From Paralichthys olivaceus (taxonomy: Eukaryota > Chordata > Actinopteri > Pleuronectiformes > Paralichthyidae): a stretch of 64,000 nucleotides of DNA. Shown piece after piece: positions 1 through 12,529 of the stretch. The stretch is taken from assembly GCF_024713975.1 (NCBI RefSeq), contig NC_091100.1:25309501-25373500 (forward strand). The letters are read 5' to 3'. The notes under the pieces were generated by a model, which saw only the letters and a list, made by a program, of their open reading frames with translations, ran no database searches and was not told the origin of the DNA. The stretch's first letter is position 1. The number at the start of each line of letters is the position of its first letter. A program made the position numbers and the translations under genes.

Positions 1-1659
1 AAGCAGCCACTACATGAGTGTTCATTTGAATCTGTACACGTACATGTGGGCAGTGGCCACCGGGATTGACAGACATGTGGCTAAACAAACAAGACTGTTT
101 ACTGTTAGTCTCACTTCCACTTTTACAGAGTTACAGAAACAGCTTTCTCTTTAAACCCTGACAGCGAAAGTTAAGATGTTGCATGATGACAGAACAGAAC
201 AAATTAACCTCAGTCCCAACACGCAGGAGATGAGAAGAAAAAGTGGAAGGAAGAAAAGAACAGAAGCAGACAGGAGAAATGATGAGAAACAAATAAAAAG
301 AATGAGGGTTTGAAAAACATGTGAAGATGGCAAGTAAGTGAAGGAGGAGAAAAGGAGAGAGGGGTAAAGATATTCAGGGTATGACAGAAATAACACAAAC
401 AGGAAGTTTGTGTCAACGGCAGAGGAAACCACATCTCTGCTCTCAGTAACCACCTTCGTCTCTCTCTTCCTCCTCCTCCTCCTCCTCTCTGTCTGTCTGC
501 CTTCCCCAAAATGTTCCATTCACCTACTTCAAACACAAGAAATAGGGTCAAACACAACTTATATTACTTTACTGAAAGTATAAAAAGTTTATAGTATTAA
601 TTACAAAAATCACAGACAACAAAAGAAACAGTAACACTGATTCCATTATGTTCAGTATCTCAGTTTGTGTCCTTTTAGTCTTTTTTTATGAATGTTTTTC
701 TGAATTACATCTAATCTTGCGCTGTTACTACTATAACACTTTATCCAATGCAGAGTCGAGCTCAGCACAAAACTGGAAGCAGTGGGAAGCTGCTCGAGAA
801 AAATCCATCCACTCAAAAACGTTCTTAGTTCCAGCTCCCCGGAGCAGCTGTGTGCAGTCACTTTGTTCAGCAGCTGCATAATGAGTCTCAGGGGTGAAGC
901 CAAATACAGTACAGTCGAAGTAACTGGTGACCGCTTCTTCAAACTAATAAAAACGAAACAAAAAAAAACATAAAATGCCTCCATGCTGCTCCTCTGTGGT
1001 GTCCTCCAAGTGTCTGTAAGCCCCGACATTCAAATACGACTTGAAACTAGTACATTTACACAAGTTTTTAGCCTAAATGTCCACTGATATCCTCCTCTGG
1101 AGCTGCGCTCATGCGTGGACAGACACTTGGATGACACCACAGGAGTACACGTCTGAAGAAGATGTTGCGACTGACTTTAATTGTATTGGATTTGGCTGCA
1201 ACCCTATTTACTCCAAAAGTGATTTTTTGGCTCAAACACTTCACCCACCTCTCCATAGGCATAGTGGTGAGTGGATAATGAGTGAATTTTCATTTTTGGG
1301 TGCAGTATCCCTTAAACTGCTGTGTATGAGCAAAGTGTACATTGATGGCAATTAACTGTTTCCCAAAATATTCTGAAGTCAACATCAGTCAACATGAAAA
1401 ACCTCGATCTGGTGTCATTTCTCACACTCACAGGTAGAAGAACACTGCTTACTTGAGTTTACATACTTTAGATTGATGGTGGTACAAGAAGAGATATATA
1501 TATATAAAAGAATTGTATGAAAGATCAATTTTACACATTCTTAGAAAATGTCTTGGCAACTAACTCCTCAACAAACAGAGCTGATGTTCCTGCACAGCGA
1601 TAAATACTGATGATGATGGTAATGATGATGAGGAGGAGGAGGATTGAGGAAGATGCAGT
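1..1659. other. Region downstream of the CD5-like gene
   Basis: No further coding exon was found. It holds a purine-rich stretch and, at about 905-1320, pieces of the MITE family described at 52121-52413. Confidence 0.5.
905..1320. repeat. MITE-family copies, two partial, head to head
   Basis: 905-1075 matches, in reverse orientation, the copy at 53525-53790 (shared AATGCCTCCATGCTGC and CCCCGACATTCA stretches). 1082-1320 matches the plus-strand copy at 52121-52413 (shared TTGTATTGGATTTGGCTGCA and AGTGAATTTTCATTTTTGGG). Together they look like two inserts in opposite orientation. Confidence 0.6.
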
Positions 1660-1772
1660 TCAGTAGTTGTAGTCACTGTTCCTGTTGGATGAAGGTTCTC
1701 TGCTGTCGCTCACTGTCAGTCGGTCCAGAGCTGATTTTAAAAACACAGAAAGAGCAGCAGATTTATTATATG

Positions 1773-1815
<43 letters not shown>

Positions 1816-2561
1816 ATTACCAGGGAAGGACAGTCTATTCTCTCCATCATCGTTTTTACAAGTTTTCCCTCGCTGGTAAGACACTGCAACAGAGACATAC
1901 AACAAACGTTAGTTACAAATAATTCAAATGATACATCTGCTGTTTTTCTCTCTTTTTTAAATTTTGCTGACAAACTCCATGTGCAGGACCAAACCAACAC
2001 TGTATTAGTCCATATCGCAATACTGTGTGACTTTCTGTTCTGTCCCTGCCTCTCATTACTCGTTCCTATCACAATGGAAAAGATGAGTCCATGTGGTGCT
2101 GTAGTGAGTGTTTGGGACAGCAGCACAGTGCGTGTGTTTGTGGTGATGAAGACACAGGTTGGCTCACTGATTCTACTACGATAGAGAGCAGTGGCTAAAG
2201 TTTACTTTATATCAAGGAATGGAGAATAAGGTCTAAATTTGACACATTTGACTGACTGACAAGGCTACAGGCTCAGGCTACAACCTGGTTTTGGTTGTAT
2301 AACATATAACTTCCTTATCAGACTTTGATTTACAAAGTGGTACAGTGTTGCAGTGGTTAGCACTGTCCCCTCACAGCTAGAAGGTTCCCAGTTTGAATCC
2401 CATTCTGGCCTGTGTGTAGTTAGCATGTTCCCCTTGTTCGATTCTGAATATCATTGGATCGATCAATTAGGGCTTTAACAAGGTGTGACACCCACTGTCC
2501 TTAACCCTCAACAAGAGTAAGCAAGATGGATGGATGATTCACCCAAGATACATTGCAGAAT

Positions 2562-2613
<52 letters not shown>

Positions 2614-3221
2614 CTCACCACTGTGACTCTGTGTAGGTCCGACCCAGCGATTCTGCCTCCTGTCTGACACTGAAAACAAACAACACAGTGGCCATTGAAC
2701 ATGCAAGTGAACTCAGAGGTTATACTTCGTACCTGAAAGTTGCAGACAGTAGTACCGTACTCTAGGGGAGGGTCTGTTCTGGTGAAACATGGTGAGGCAT
2801 GCATACATTTTGCACCGTAGTGACTTGTAAATATGAGTGACAACAACAAGTTGCAAAGACTAACATGGCGTCTATAGTAACACTTGTAAATTACAGGAAG
2901 GTATGTTTCCGTTTACAGACGTATACACCGTGAGGGATGGATGGTGAAAACACAGGTCACATGCTTTCAATGCTTTGTAATTGATAGTATCCATACAGAG
3001 TCACCTCACCCTGGAGTCACTCTGTGATAACGTGCAACATTCTTAAGGACCATGTTCACCATGAATGAATTATTCTGTTCTATTCCACTACTGGTGGAAT
3101 CCTTTGATTTTCAGTCTTTCTTGGGCATAATCTTTAATCTGACAAGTCTTAATCTAAAAATATGAGTTCTCAGCTCAATAAGTACGGATTGCATACAAAG
3201 ATGTGTGCAGATGCACGTATA

Positions 3222-3276
<55 letters not shown>

Positions 3277-3429
3277 CACATCTCTTCTGCAGTGCTTGGA
3301 CAGTGGGTCTGGTGAAGCGGATCAGTAAAAGGACCAGCAGCACACAGCACAGCAAAGCTGTCGCCACTCTGTAGGACTGCAGCTGCCCCTTAACATCTGG
3401 TTTGTCCTCAGCTGGATACACTAGTGCAT

Positions 3430-3463
<34 letters not shown>

Positions 3464-4197
3464 GTGTAACTAAACAGGTCATGCACACACAGGCTTTGTT
3501 GCTTGACTGTGCTGTCTGTCATCAGTTGTTATCAGGGCTGCTTTGAGATGAGGATGGAAGCCATGAAAACATGATGAAACTGTCCAATGTATTTTAAATT
3601 ATTGGAGAATCGTGTGAAGTATAAAACCCAAACTTGGTGTAAAGGAAGTTTAAGCCTGTTTCCTCAAACTTCTCAGTTTGTAACAGAAAGCAAATATTAT
3701 AAAATAAGCTGGAGAGCCCCATTAATACAGGCCTCATCTCTGTAGGTCAGATTAGAGCCACTGAAAAGCCATGAAATCTCATAAACATGAAAAATTTGTA
3801 TTTAGATAATAAAATAGATTCACAACTTCTTGAGCTACAAAACCTTGTGTTAAACCTATTATAGATATAATCTTTCTATATTTCCCTCTTTATTCCCTCC
3901 CTTTTTTTCACTTTCAATCTGACAATATACAGTTTAAAAATCAGAAAGAAAGGCAAATGAAGAGGCTGTGAGACGTGTGTGTGTTAAGATTGTTGGTAAT
4001 TTGTATCTTATAGCAGTGTAGCTGTAAGAATTGATGCAGGCTGCAGTAGTACTTGGCTCAGTAAAGCTACTAACTGAGCTTAGGCACAACAGACAGCATC
4101 ACTGTACATGATCATTCTCAGTGCTGCTATGTGTTGTGTTGTGCTGTAGAAATAGAAGGTGAGCTGAGATACCATGTAGATACCATGGGACCTGTGT

Positions 4198-4256
<59 letters not shown>

Positions 4257-7200
4257 CGTTATGCACAGTGATTGCACAGAGCCTTACTCTTGTAACTGCA
4301 TGATTACAATCAGAATTTTTACAGAGGGGAAAACACACACTTGCACAGAGAAACACACACACACAGTGGACTAACCTTTGCAATTGATAGTCAGTGTCTC
4401 ACAGCTTGTCATCAACTGTACTCCACGCACTGAGATGTTATAACCCTCCATAACATCTCCGCCTTTCACCAATTGCAGTTTGTCTGTGCAACCTTTCTTG
4501 TTCTCACACACTGTTGTCAAAAGTTCCCTGACGGTTGCTTCACTGTCATGACAGACACGATGGGAGGTGGAACGAGTGGAAGGAGTGGAAAGAGTGGAGG
4601 GAGTGAAGAGATTGTGGAGGAACAGGTGTCCGGCACATTTATTTGTCCAATTCACAGTGAGGAAACCGAGGAAAGGTGTAACTCTGCTGGGGTTGCTGGG
4701 GGCAGCAGTGGTCGATGGAGCAGCTGGACTGGACTGGTTGACTTCGTCACTGAAGTTCCCTCTGGGGAGGGAAGTGGAGTCTGGCTCATGTTCCGTGGCT
4801 TCTGCTTCGTGAGACAGACATCAGTTAGTTTGAAGGAGACGGACACAAACGCACTGGTTCAAAACAAGCAGTAACGTTCTGGGACACATTGATGTAAAAG
4901 ATCCAGTGGATGTTCAAACCTGCTCAGTTCACTGGTTGACAACTAATGATGCAAGTGTAGCTGCTGATATTCAAGCTCTTTATACTGAACAACCTGGTGC
5001 AGAACACAGCAGCGGACTACATCCAGCTCTTTTCACATCACCCCACCTCTACAGTGGCTGCCTGTTTTATTCCGAAGACATTTTACAGTTTGACTTATGA
5101 CCTATGAGGCTTTTTAGCAGTTTCCCATGAACCAATTTGAAAACCAAGGGTGAGCGTGCCTTTTCAGTTTCGGCCCTCGTCTCTAGAGCAGCCTCCTGCT
5201 CAGTGTGAGTTCTGCAGACTCCACTGCAACAGTTCAATTCCTCCTGAAGACTCGCTTCTACAAGACGGCCAACACTTAACAATGTCTGCTCTCTATTATT
5301 ACATATTACTATCAATACATTTTACTACTTCATGGTGTTTTTATTTAATTGCATTTATTTGATTTTATGGTTTGGACTCATTTTTATATCATTTATAGAA
5401 ATTCAGGAAATGAATTATGAGATAATGTTTTATACCTGCAGGAGTAGACTATCCTTATTAGCAATATTTGATCGTATCTGTATCTTGTTTAATTTAATTT
5501 AATTTAATTTAATTTAATTTAATTTAATTTAATTTAATTTAATTTAATTTAATCAGTCAGTGCTGTTGGATATTTTAGTTTTTAAAATCTGTATTTCCTA
5601 AGGGGGGTTTCATGGATCCGATTTTAATTTCTTCTTTTTGCTTTTAATTATTAATATTATTATAATGATTATTATTATTATTATTTTGAGAACAGGGCCG
5701 TTTTCAAAGCAAAAGCCCTTATTAATATTTGTGATGGGTGTTGGTTTTATTTAGTTTCAGTTCAGTTTATTCTCTTTATCCTTAGCTTAAAGAATTGTAT
5801 ATTAAATGTGTGAGCTCTCTCACGATAACATAAAAATGATCCAATATTCATACAGTCTTCAGACAAAAATAAAGAAATAAAACAGAACACAAAACAGTAA
5901 GTCTTCGCTGCACAGTTCGACACGGTGGACGCTGACAATTGACGATTCATGTGTCCGAATGGCATCAGAACTCATTCAATCAAATAAATACCTTTGACAG
6001 GTGGAATGAGAATCATGTCAGCACCCACCCACTGCTTTAATGTCAAATAATTAAATGTCAATATGTGTTTTGTTCCTGCTGCTGCCTCTCTTGTATGGGA
6101 TAAGAAGAGAAAAACACATTCAGTATACTTGAACTGAACCAAGCCATAATGTAACAGTACAATCCAGGTCTTCTTGACGACCAGCGGAGTATTCATATGT
6201 TTTATACATTGATTCATAGTTCAACTTATATGATCTGGAACACTGTTCATGTGTTCACTTGTGTTCATGATCATTTCTCGCTCATAACAAACTTTTTATT
6301 AAACACTTCTCAGCTAGAACACTCAGAGCTCTGTCACTTTTTCAAACATCACGTTCTGATCCTCTTAACACCACAAACCGCTTTCTATTCAGCGCCGCTG
6401 TGTTGGGTTGGCGGAACAAGTTTCAGCAGCGTTGATTTCAAAGTCTTTGCATACAGATGTGAAACTATTTGCATGGCCAGATACAACTGTGGGCAAATAT
6501 GGAAATGTTTTCATTTGGGTGAAGCAAGGTCTTATTAGTTATGTTAAAAAGTCCATTAAAAACAGAACGTTTGCTTTTACTGCCTCTGAGGAGGTTGTGT
6601 TTTCATTGTCTGTCTGTTTGACTTAATTACTCTGCTCACAAGCTGGATTTTTATCTCAATGCACCGAATGTGTTGCTGCAGTTTCTTTTGATTAAAAAAA
6701 ACAAATACTGAATGAGAGGCTAAAATGTAAAACTATACGGATGTACAAACCAGACCTGTTGTCTGTAATCCAGTGTAACCTTATGTAACCTACAGGTAAT
6801 GACTCTTTAAATATGTCAAGACTATTCTGTCCGTTTTCTATCTGTTCTTTTAAACCAATTTGACATAAGCAATTCAAGTTCAGTTTTGAGTTGAAGAGAC
6901 GTTAGTTGCACATATCTATAATTTCATTTTACTGTTCAAAGCAGGAAAGGTGCTCCCAACTAAGGTGAGCAGAGAAGCGCCAAGGTACTTTACACCCGTT
7001 CAGCAAAACTGTGAAGGTTCATCAGCATTATCAGCAAAATATACCAAAACTAAGAAGAATAAAATGTGCAGCAGAATGTGCACTATAACACTGTATAAAG
7101 TAATATTGGTTTGTATTGTTTGAACAATATAACACTTTATACACAAATATATAAATATGAAGACACTGGACTTTATTGTCCGACCGGCACAATAGGGCAA

Positions 7201-10200
7201 ATGCTGTTTTTATACGATTCTCCACTTTATTGTGTGTTTGTGCCTGTTTGTTTTCCTGGCACCAGAAAATGATTTTAGTTTGGTGTCGATGTGGGACGAG
7301 CACAGCCGAGCCTCTGTTCATGCTGATGCAGTTCTGGTTCAAGTGCTCATGTTGATTCTGTGTTTCACTTACGTTAAAACCTGTTCTCATCTCCATAACT
7401 TCAATATTTCCCCCTCAGTCAAATATTTTCTTCCTGGAAAAATGTCAGTGTGATCTTTAACCCTGTGACCTGGAGCTCTGCCAAAACTCAACATCGCTGT
7501 TCTACATGATGAGTGAGGCGCCCAAGACAATTCGTGGAAAGTCAGATCCCTTGTCACGTTGCTCGCACAGCAGCAGAAATGACACTGGACCAATCACACA
7601 ACATCAAACCGCTATGTTGGATAAATACTTGATCTGAGACTCTGACATATCTAAGATTGTAACATTGCTTTCTAATCACATTCAGAAAGCTCCCTGTCCA
7701 CTGCTGTAGAGGTTGATTTCCATCAGCTGCTTCAGACATTTTCTGGCCTGGATTCTATCTCTCACTGTCTCATCAGCCATTTGAAGTGAAAAATACAGAA
7801 GCGGTAGTCAGGCCTGTTGCCTTACACAAAGATTGAAATACTTTTATAGTGTAATATAATGAATCACTCTTCCCATCTCATCCCAGCTCATGTTAATAAC
7901 ACTACATTAGTGGGCTCTTTGTTTTAACAATGAATACGACATCGGAGGTGGGTTTGACTCTAATAACAGATCCAGACTCAGAGACGGAGGATTGTTGATC
8001 TGTGGAAACTTAACACCTACAAGCACGTTTGTGTTACAAAGGTGTCAAACCGAAGTGTGTGCTAGAATGAACTGGAGTGGTCTGTGCACACCTCACTGTG
8101 TCTAACAATAGAAATCAGACCTGTGCAGAATGGAGGTCATGCAGCTTTTTCATGGCAGCGCTGGAGATGCCTGGACTTTATCTTTAGCTGTTTTATTTTA
8201 AAATTAAGGTGTGATTTCAGTTTACATCCTGCACAGGTTGGTTTCACCTGTGACATATTTCTCTTACCTGCCTTGTGTCTTCACGTCTGTTTTTGATAAG
8301 TTCCTGATTGAGCGACACGACCTGGAGCTTTCGGTGGCAGCCCTGACAAGAGCTGCTCGAATTCTTTAAATGTTGAGGAAAGGAGTTTTAATGATCCCTA
8401 TCTTATCTCCTCTAGAATAGACTATAAACATAAATTCTGTACGTAGAGAGCGCGTCGGCTGCTGCACCGTTCCTCAATGTTACTGCCATATTAGACAAGA
8501 CTGGCCCGTAAACAGATACAAGACAACAGCGGAGCTGTATATGATGTTATAATGTTTTCAGTGAGTTATTAAATCTACAAGAAATCTGATTTGTGATAAC
8601 CGCAGGGAGAGTGAGGAGTGTGTATAATGTCATAAAGAAATGCAAAAGCTAGTGGCTCTGTTTCCTGTGAAGCACGTTGAAAGGCCTCTGTATGATAATT
8701 AGCTCAATACATTTGCCTTGCCCTGCCTTGCCTTATGTATTTCATTACTGTGAGAGAAAACACATGTGGCCGACACCAGACAACTACAGATAAAAATGAT
8801 TATTAAAAAAGAAAGCGCTTTACTGATTTGCAGAGCGGAAATTCAGTTTCCAGCCGCAGAAGTTGACTAATTTTCATGTCGTGTTGCTAAAAATAGAACT
8901 TTATTTTATTATTTATTTTAATTAATATTTCAAAATAAATATATTATTTCCCATACTTCTAATTATATTGCATGCTATATAAATAGTATATAATAGCAAT
9001 ATAGTAAAGAGTCAGACGTAGTAAAATAATATACAATGTAGTTTAGGAGTATTACTTATTATACTATTATTATTATTCTTAACCAGTGAATACAATAATA
9101 TGTAGAGTAGTATTAGTAAAATATGATATAATGTTACTAGGATATAATATAATATAATATTAGATTAATAATATCAAATAGCATGTAGTATATAGGTTTC
9201 CACTTAATAAAAGCAGTATAAATTATATATAATACAAGAAAACTTTATAAGCAGTGGATGAAATATAAAATAATGAGAATACAAATAATTATACAGAATA
9301 ATAATAATAAAATACCATAGGTTTTATTATTTTTACGTTTTGGGCCACTATGCTCTGCTCAGTCTTCAGTGGTTCGTCTGTTTTGTTCCTGGATGACTCC
9401 ACAAGCCACGTTAAGTCACTTGACAGTAAACTCTCCTCTACACACTTAATTTATCATTACATTTTAGTTCATGTAAAAATATGTTTGTAATATTTGTTTT
9501 TATGTCATTTGCATCATTCATGCATACAAAATAATGTGGAGGTCACCATTAGCATATATGAGCTAATATTAGGATTTTAGTTTGGAAGCCAACCGTCTCT
9601 GATTAGTTTAGGGAACTCAGTGATGTAATAATAAAGAAATGAGGGAACGTACTGATTATTATTATTTTACAGTTCCAGTGAGTAGTTACTGTTCTGTGTT
9701 TCAGAGTCAACAACCAAACCTCACGAGGATTGACCTTATTAACAACTGATTCAGTATTGTAGTGTCTGTCAGTCACTTTACCATCATCTGCTTTCAACCT
9801 GATGTCAGATTCATTGAGGAATGACTTATTGATGACCTGATCAACCATCATGTCCTTCCTGAATCTCTCCTCCCTCGTAACAAGTGTGAAGTCTGCTGTT
9901 CATTCTGGTAGCATGGAGACTAGAGTGCAGGCCCTGTCTGAGGTGACATACGTCCAACTCCACAGAGACACAACATCAGGACGACATGGAGTCTCATCAT
10001 GATTGTACACTTACTGAGAATCAGTTTAAAGAAAGATAAAGATCTAGAAAGGATACGAACAACCGGATAGTGATGCCATGATAAACTTACACCAGCCTAC
10101 ACTAACTTTTAAAGCCAAAGCTAGCAGCAGCAGCGAGGAGACATTTTGACTTTCCCACAACATGGGTCTAAAACAGCAAGTTGTTGATGTAAAAATCACA

Positions 10201-10476
10201 CAAGGTTTTCCAACCCTGGTTTATATATCTGTTGTGCATCAAATGCATCAAGATACGTTTTCTGCATATTTGAATGAGTCTTTTATCTTAGCGACGCTTC
10301 TCTCAGTTCCGTTCAGGCCTGGGAATGTCCCAGTATCTCAGTGGGTTAAGGTTAACACTGTTCCAAACCAGCTGCCTGGTTCTTCTTCAATATTCAGTCT
10401 GTGCCAAAGATGACGTGCACTTACCAGCAGTAATGAGCAAAAGAGCCGAGATGGTCACAGCCGTCTTGAAATCCAT
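1660..10476 (-). CDS. cd5: CD5-like T-cell surface glycoprotein with one SRCR domain
   Basis: Single-pass receptor of the CD5/CD6 scavenger-receptor cysteine-rich (SRCR) family; mammalian CD5 tunes antigen-receptor signalling at the lymphocyte surface. Six exons on the minus strand, all joined in phase 1: 10425-10476, 4376-4801, 3280-3411, 2619-2669, 1821-1883, 1660-1730, giving 795 nt and 264 residues. Residues 1-17 are a signal peptide (MDFKTAVTISALLLITA). Residues 18-60 are a Ser/Thr/Pro-rich stalk. Residues 64-158 are SRCR-like: VNWTNKCAG resembles the family's VNGTNRCSG, with cysteines at 73, 101, 116, 122, 151 and 158. A hydrophobic segment spans about 175-190. The tail has RRQNRWVGPT, close to RQWIGPT of mammalian CD5, and ends SDYNY, like the Tyr-containing CD5 C-terminus. 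Human CD5 has about 495 residues and three SRCR domains, so this model is short. The 4801 acceptor is the least certain boundary. Neighbouring vps37c supports the assignment. Confidence 0.72.
1777..1810. repeat. (TG)n microsatellite
   Basis: Pure TG run starting 10 nt beyond the 5' splice site (1820/1821) of the penultimate CD5-like exon, that is CA on the transcribed strand. Confidence 0.95.
2330..2540 (+). repeat. Degenerate tRNA-derived SINE-like repeat
   Basis: It contains CAGTGGTTAGCACTGTCCCC and a B-box-like CAGTTTGAATCCC, then a degenerate fish SINE tail ending near GATGGATGGATGA. A second copy is at 42150-42340. It lies in the last part of the CD5-like gene. Confidence 0.55.
2568..2610. 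repeat. (TG)n(AG)n microsatellite
   Basis: TG run followed by AG run directly beside the CD5-like 5' splice site at 2618. Confidence 0.95.
3226..3273. repeat. (TG)n microsatellite
   Basis: TG run that ends 6 nt from the 5' splice site of the CD5-like transmembrane exon (3279/3280). Confidence 0.95.
3431..3460. repeat. (CA)n microsatellite
   Basis: CA run just upstream (TG on the minus strand) of the acceptor of the CD5-like transmembrane exon at 3411. Confidence 0.95.
4194..4256. repeat. (TG)n microsatellite
   Basis: Interrupted TG run in the intron that follows the SRCR exon of the CD5-like gene. Confidence 0.95.
4985..5290 (+). mobile_element. Degenerate L2/Rex-like LINE 3' end
   Basis: Broken plus-strand frames read VQNTAADY, ITPPLQWLPVLFRRHF, LMTYEAF and LLKTRFYKTA. 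These match the conserved C-terminal end of L2/Rex-type non-LTR retrotransposon proteins (VQNAAARLL, HWLPVQFRI, LLKTHLF). It has several stops and frameshifts and lies in the first intron of the CD5-like gene. Confidence 0.55.
5488..5553. repeat. (AATTT)n pentanucleotide repeat
   Basis: About 13 near-perfect AATTT units. Confidence 0.95.
5600..9940. other. Long AT-rich intron of the CD5-like gene
   Basis: No coding exon with SRCR features was found on either strand. It holds AT-rich low-complexity sequence (notably 8890-9330). Confidence 0.45.
9952..10000 (-). other. Candidate second signal-peptide exon near the CD5-like start
   Basis: On the minus strand, two adjacent ATGs at 10000 and 9997 open a short frame reading MMRLHVVLMLCLCGVG. 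It is followed by a GTATGT donor at 9951-9950 in phase 1, the same phase as the accepted first exon at 10425-10476. It could be an alternative first exon of the CD5-like gene or a chance hydrophobic frame. The open frame just downstream (9603-9851) shows no recognisable domain. Confidence 0.25.
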
Positions 10477-10599
10477 AACAGTGCCAACAAACAACAAGTG
10501 GAAGGAGACAGACTGAGAGTTGGACAACACGAGGAGAGGTGACACAAGTCAGATCAGAGACACTGACAACAGAAAAAGTGATTAGAGAGGAAACAGAGT

Positions 10600-10700
10600 G
10601 GAGGTGTAACCCCCCCCCTCTCTCTCTCTCTCTCCCTCCTTGCAGTGAATCACTTCATCCACCTTCTGCTGCTGCTGCCGCCGCCGCTGCTGCTTGTGCA
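10600..10700. repeat. CT tract and GCT/GCC triplet repeat upstream of the CD5-like start
   Basis: A C-run and (CT)n tract at about 10611-10640 are followed by GCTGCTGCTGCCGCCGCCGC-type triplets near 10665-10695. They lie about 130-220 nt upstream of the CD5-like ATG on the minus strand, so in the promoter region. Confidence 0.6.
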
Positions 10701-12060
10701 AAAGTGCAGATTTCCTCCCTTCAAAGCAAGAGACAGAGCGAGGAGGGGGAAGCAAGAAATGATGATGAGAAGGGAGGAAGGAGGAAGAGGTGAAGGGCAG
10801 AGTAATGTGATTCTAGGCTAATTTGACTTTTTCAACATGTTTGTGAGTCATGAAGCTCTGCTCTGTAGTAGTTTATTGAACTGAGGCGTGAAATGCAACA
10901 TTATTAACAGGACTAGAAAAACGTTCCTTTACTTACTGATTACATGTTAAGATACTTTGATAATGTTCTTTTTTTCACTTTGCATACCTTTCACAAATTC
11001 AGCCACTGACCTCCATACCCTACAGTAAATGTCAGTAGAGCTAAGTATTGATTATTGACCCGGGCTCCTTTATTTTGTCTTGAGCTTAAGCTGGTTCACG
11101 ACAGTGGTGTTGAGCAAAATGTCTCGTTGACAATTATGTCGATTGTGTTTGCCGCACTGATCAGTATAAATGAATTCTAATTTCTTCAAGTGGTTTGTAA
11201 AATGACTGATGTCAACACTCCTTCTGTCCCACAATGCACTTCTGCACTGATTCCTGTGGACTATGAGGAAGCCGTTGAGGAGGCCATTAGTTGCAATCTT
11301 TGAGAGGAGTCTGAGTTCTCTCATGATTTCATACACAATATCTTTTAGATAGTATTATATGCAGTACCTGCTCTGCGACGTATCTGTTACCAGTGCATGT
11401 GCAGTACACCGTCACCACAGAGGGACCGCTGTCTCCAGCTTTGTATCGTATTATGCGAACACATCGATACTGCTGACAGGGCCATATCACCTGTTCTCTC
11501 TTTTGCGTGTGTATGATACTATTAACAAACCCGTCTCTGTGCTCTGCCTTATAGCTGTTTTCTGTTTCCTCACCATCATAACATACAACCATATATGCAC
11601 TTTTAGCGACGTAGCTGTGTCCACTCACATCGCCTCTTTTCGTCACCTCCTCCCCCCGACTCTAGATTATCTACCGGATGTTGTTGTAGTTTTTTTTTCC
11701 ATCTGATCTTCCTCGCATAAACCCTTATCAGACTACTGTGGATAAATTCTTGATCCTGATCCTTGTATGAACTAATCTTCCTGCTTTTGAATCTCTCCTC
11801 AGCTCAAGGTTTCATACTGTTAAAAGGGAGTTTTTCTTTTTATCTTTTTCTTATACACAGGATTCTGTGTGTGCTTCATGCCACATTTTGATGAAACAGA
11901 TATGGGGGTAGATGATCTGCGTGGGCTGCAACAAGAGTTCTTTCTCGTGAGTGCTACACATCTGTGGGTTTTTTAGTAAATATTTGGTTTGATATATAAG
12001 TGGGTCACAGACTATCTACAGACATTTAGTGATTATTATAATCCATAGCATTTAAAAGTT

Positions 12061-12063
<3 letters not shown>

Positions 12064-12101
<38 letters not shown>
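12064..12101. repeat. (AT)n microsatellite
   Basis: Pure AT run followed by an AGAGAG run. Confidence 0.95.
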
Positions 12102-12117
<16 letters not shown>

Positions 12118-12229
12118 TTAGTAAAACTAATTATACTGTTAATCACAAAAGATTTGGAATATGAATTATCCAATTATTTATTATTATAATTCTAGTAGTA
12201 CATTCCCGCTATGTATACATCTGCATAAC

Positions 12230-12235
<6 letters not shown>

Positions 12236-12270
<35 letters not shown>
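12236..12270. repeat. (CA)n microsatellite
   Basis: CA dinucleotide run. Confidence 0.95.
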
Positions 12271-12274
<4 letters not shown>

Positions 12275-12474
12275 TAATTTAAGTTTTTATAGGTTTGTAT
12301 GTTAAATTGTTGTGTATCAGTGACTGTAATGCGGTGAGTTATTAAAAACTACAAAAAAAATATAAAGCTCCTGTGTGCAGCTGTGTTTGTGTACTATACT
12401 CGACTCCTCTTCTTCATGATGACCTACAGAGTCACATTTTACAATACGTGAATGAAAATATCTGATTGTGTCAC

Positions 12475-12478
<4 letters not shown>

Positions 12479-12528
<50 letters not shown>
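12479..12528. repeat. (TG)n microsatellite
   Basis: TG dinucleotide run. Confidence 0.95.

Positions 12529-12529
<1 letters not shown>

Noticed and set aside
5762-7739. Search for a further SRCR exon in the CD5-like first intron
   Set aside because: No frame with the SRCR cysteine spacing was found on the minus strand.
9603-9851. 82-codon minus-strand frame
   Set aside because: No cysteine pattern, no splice sites in the right phase and no known domain.
11329-11706. Overlapping ~110-codon frames on both strands
   Set aside because: No recognised motif and no splice context; the adjacent sequence is a degenerate interspersed repeat.
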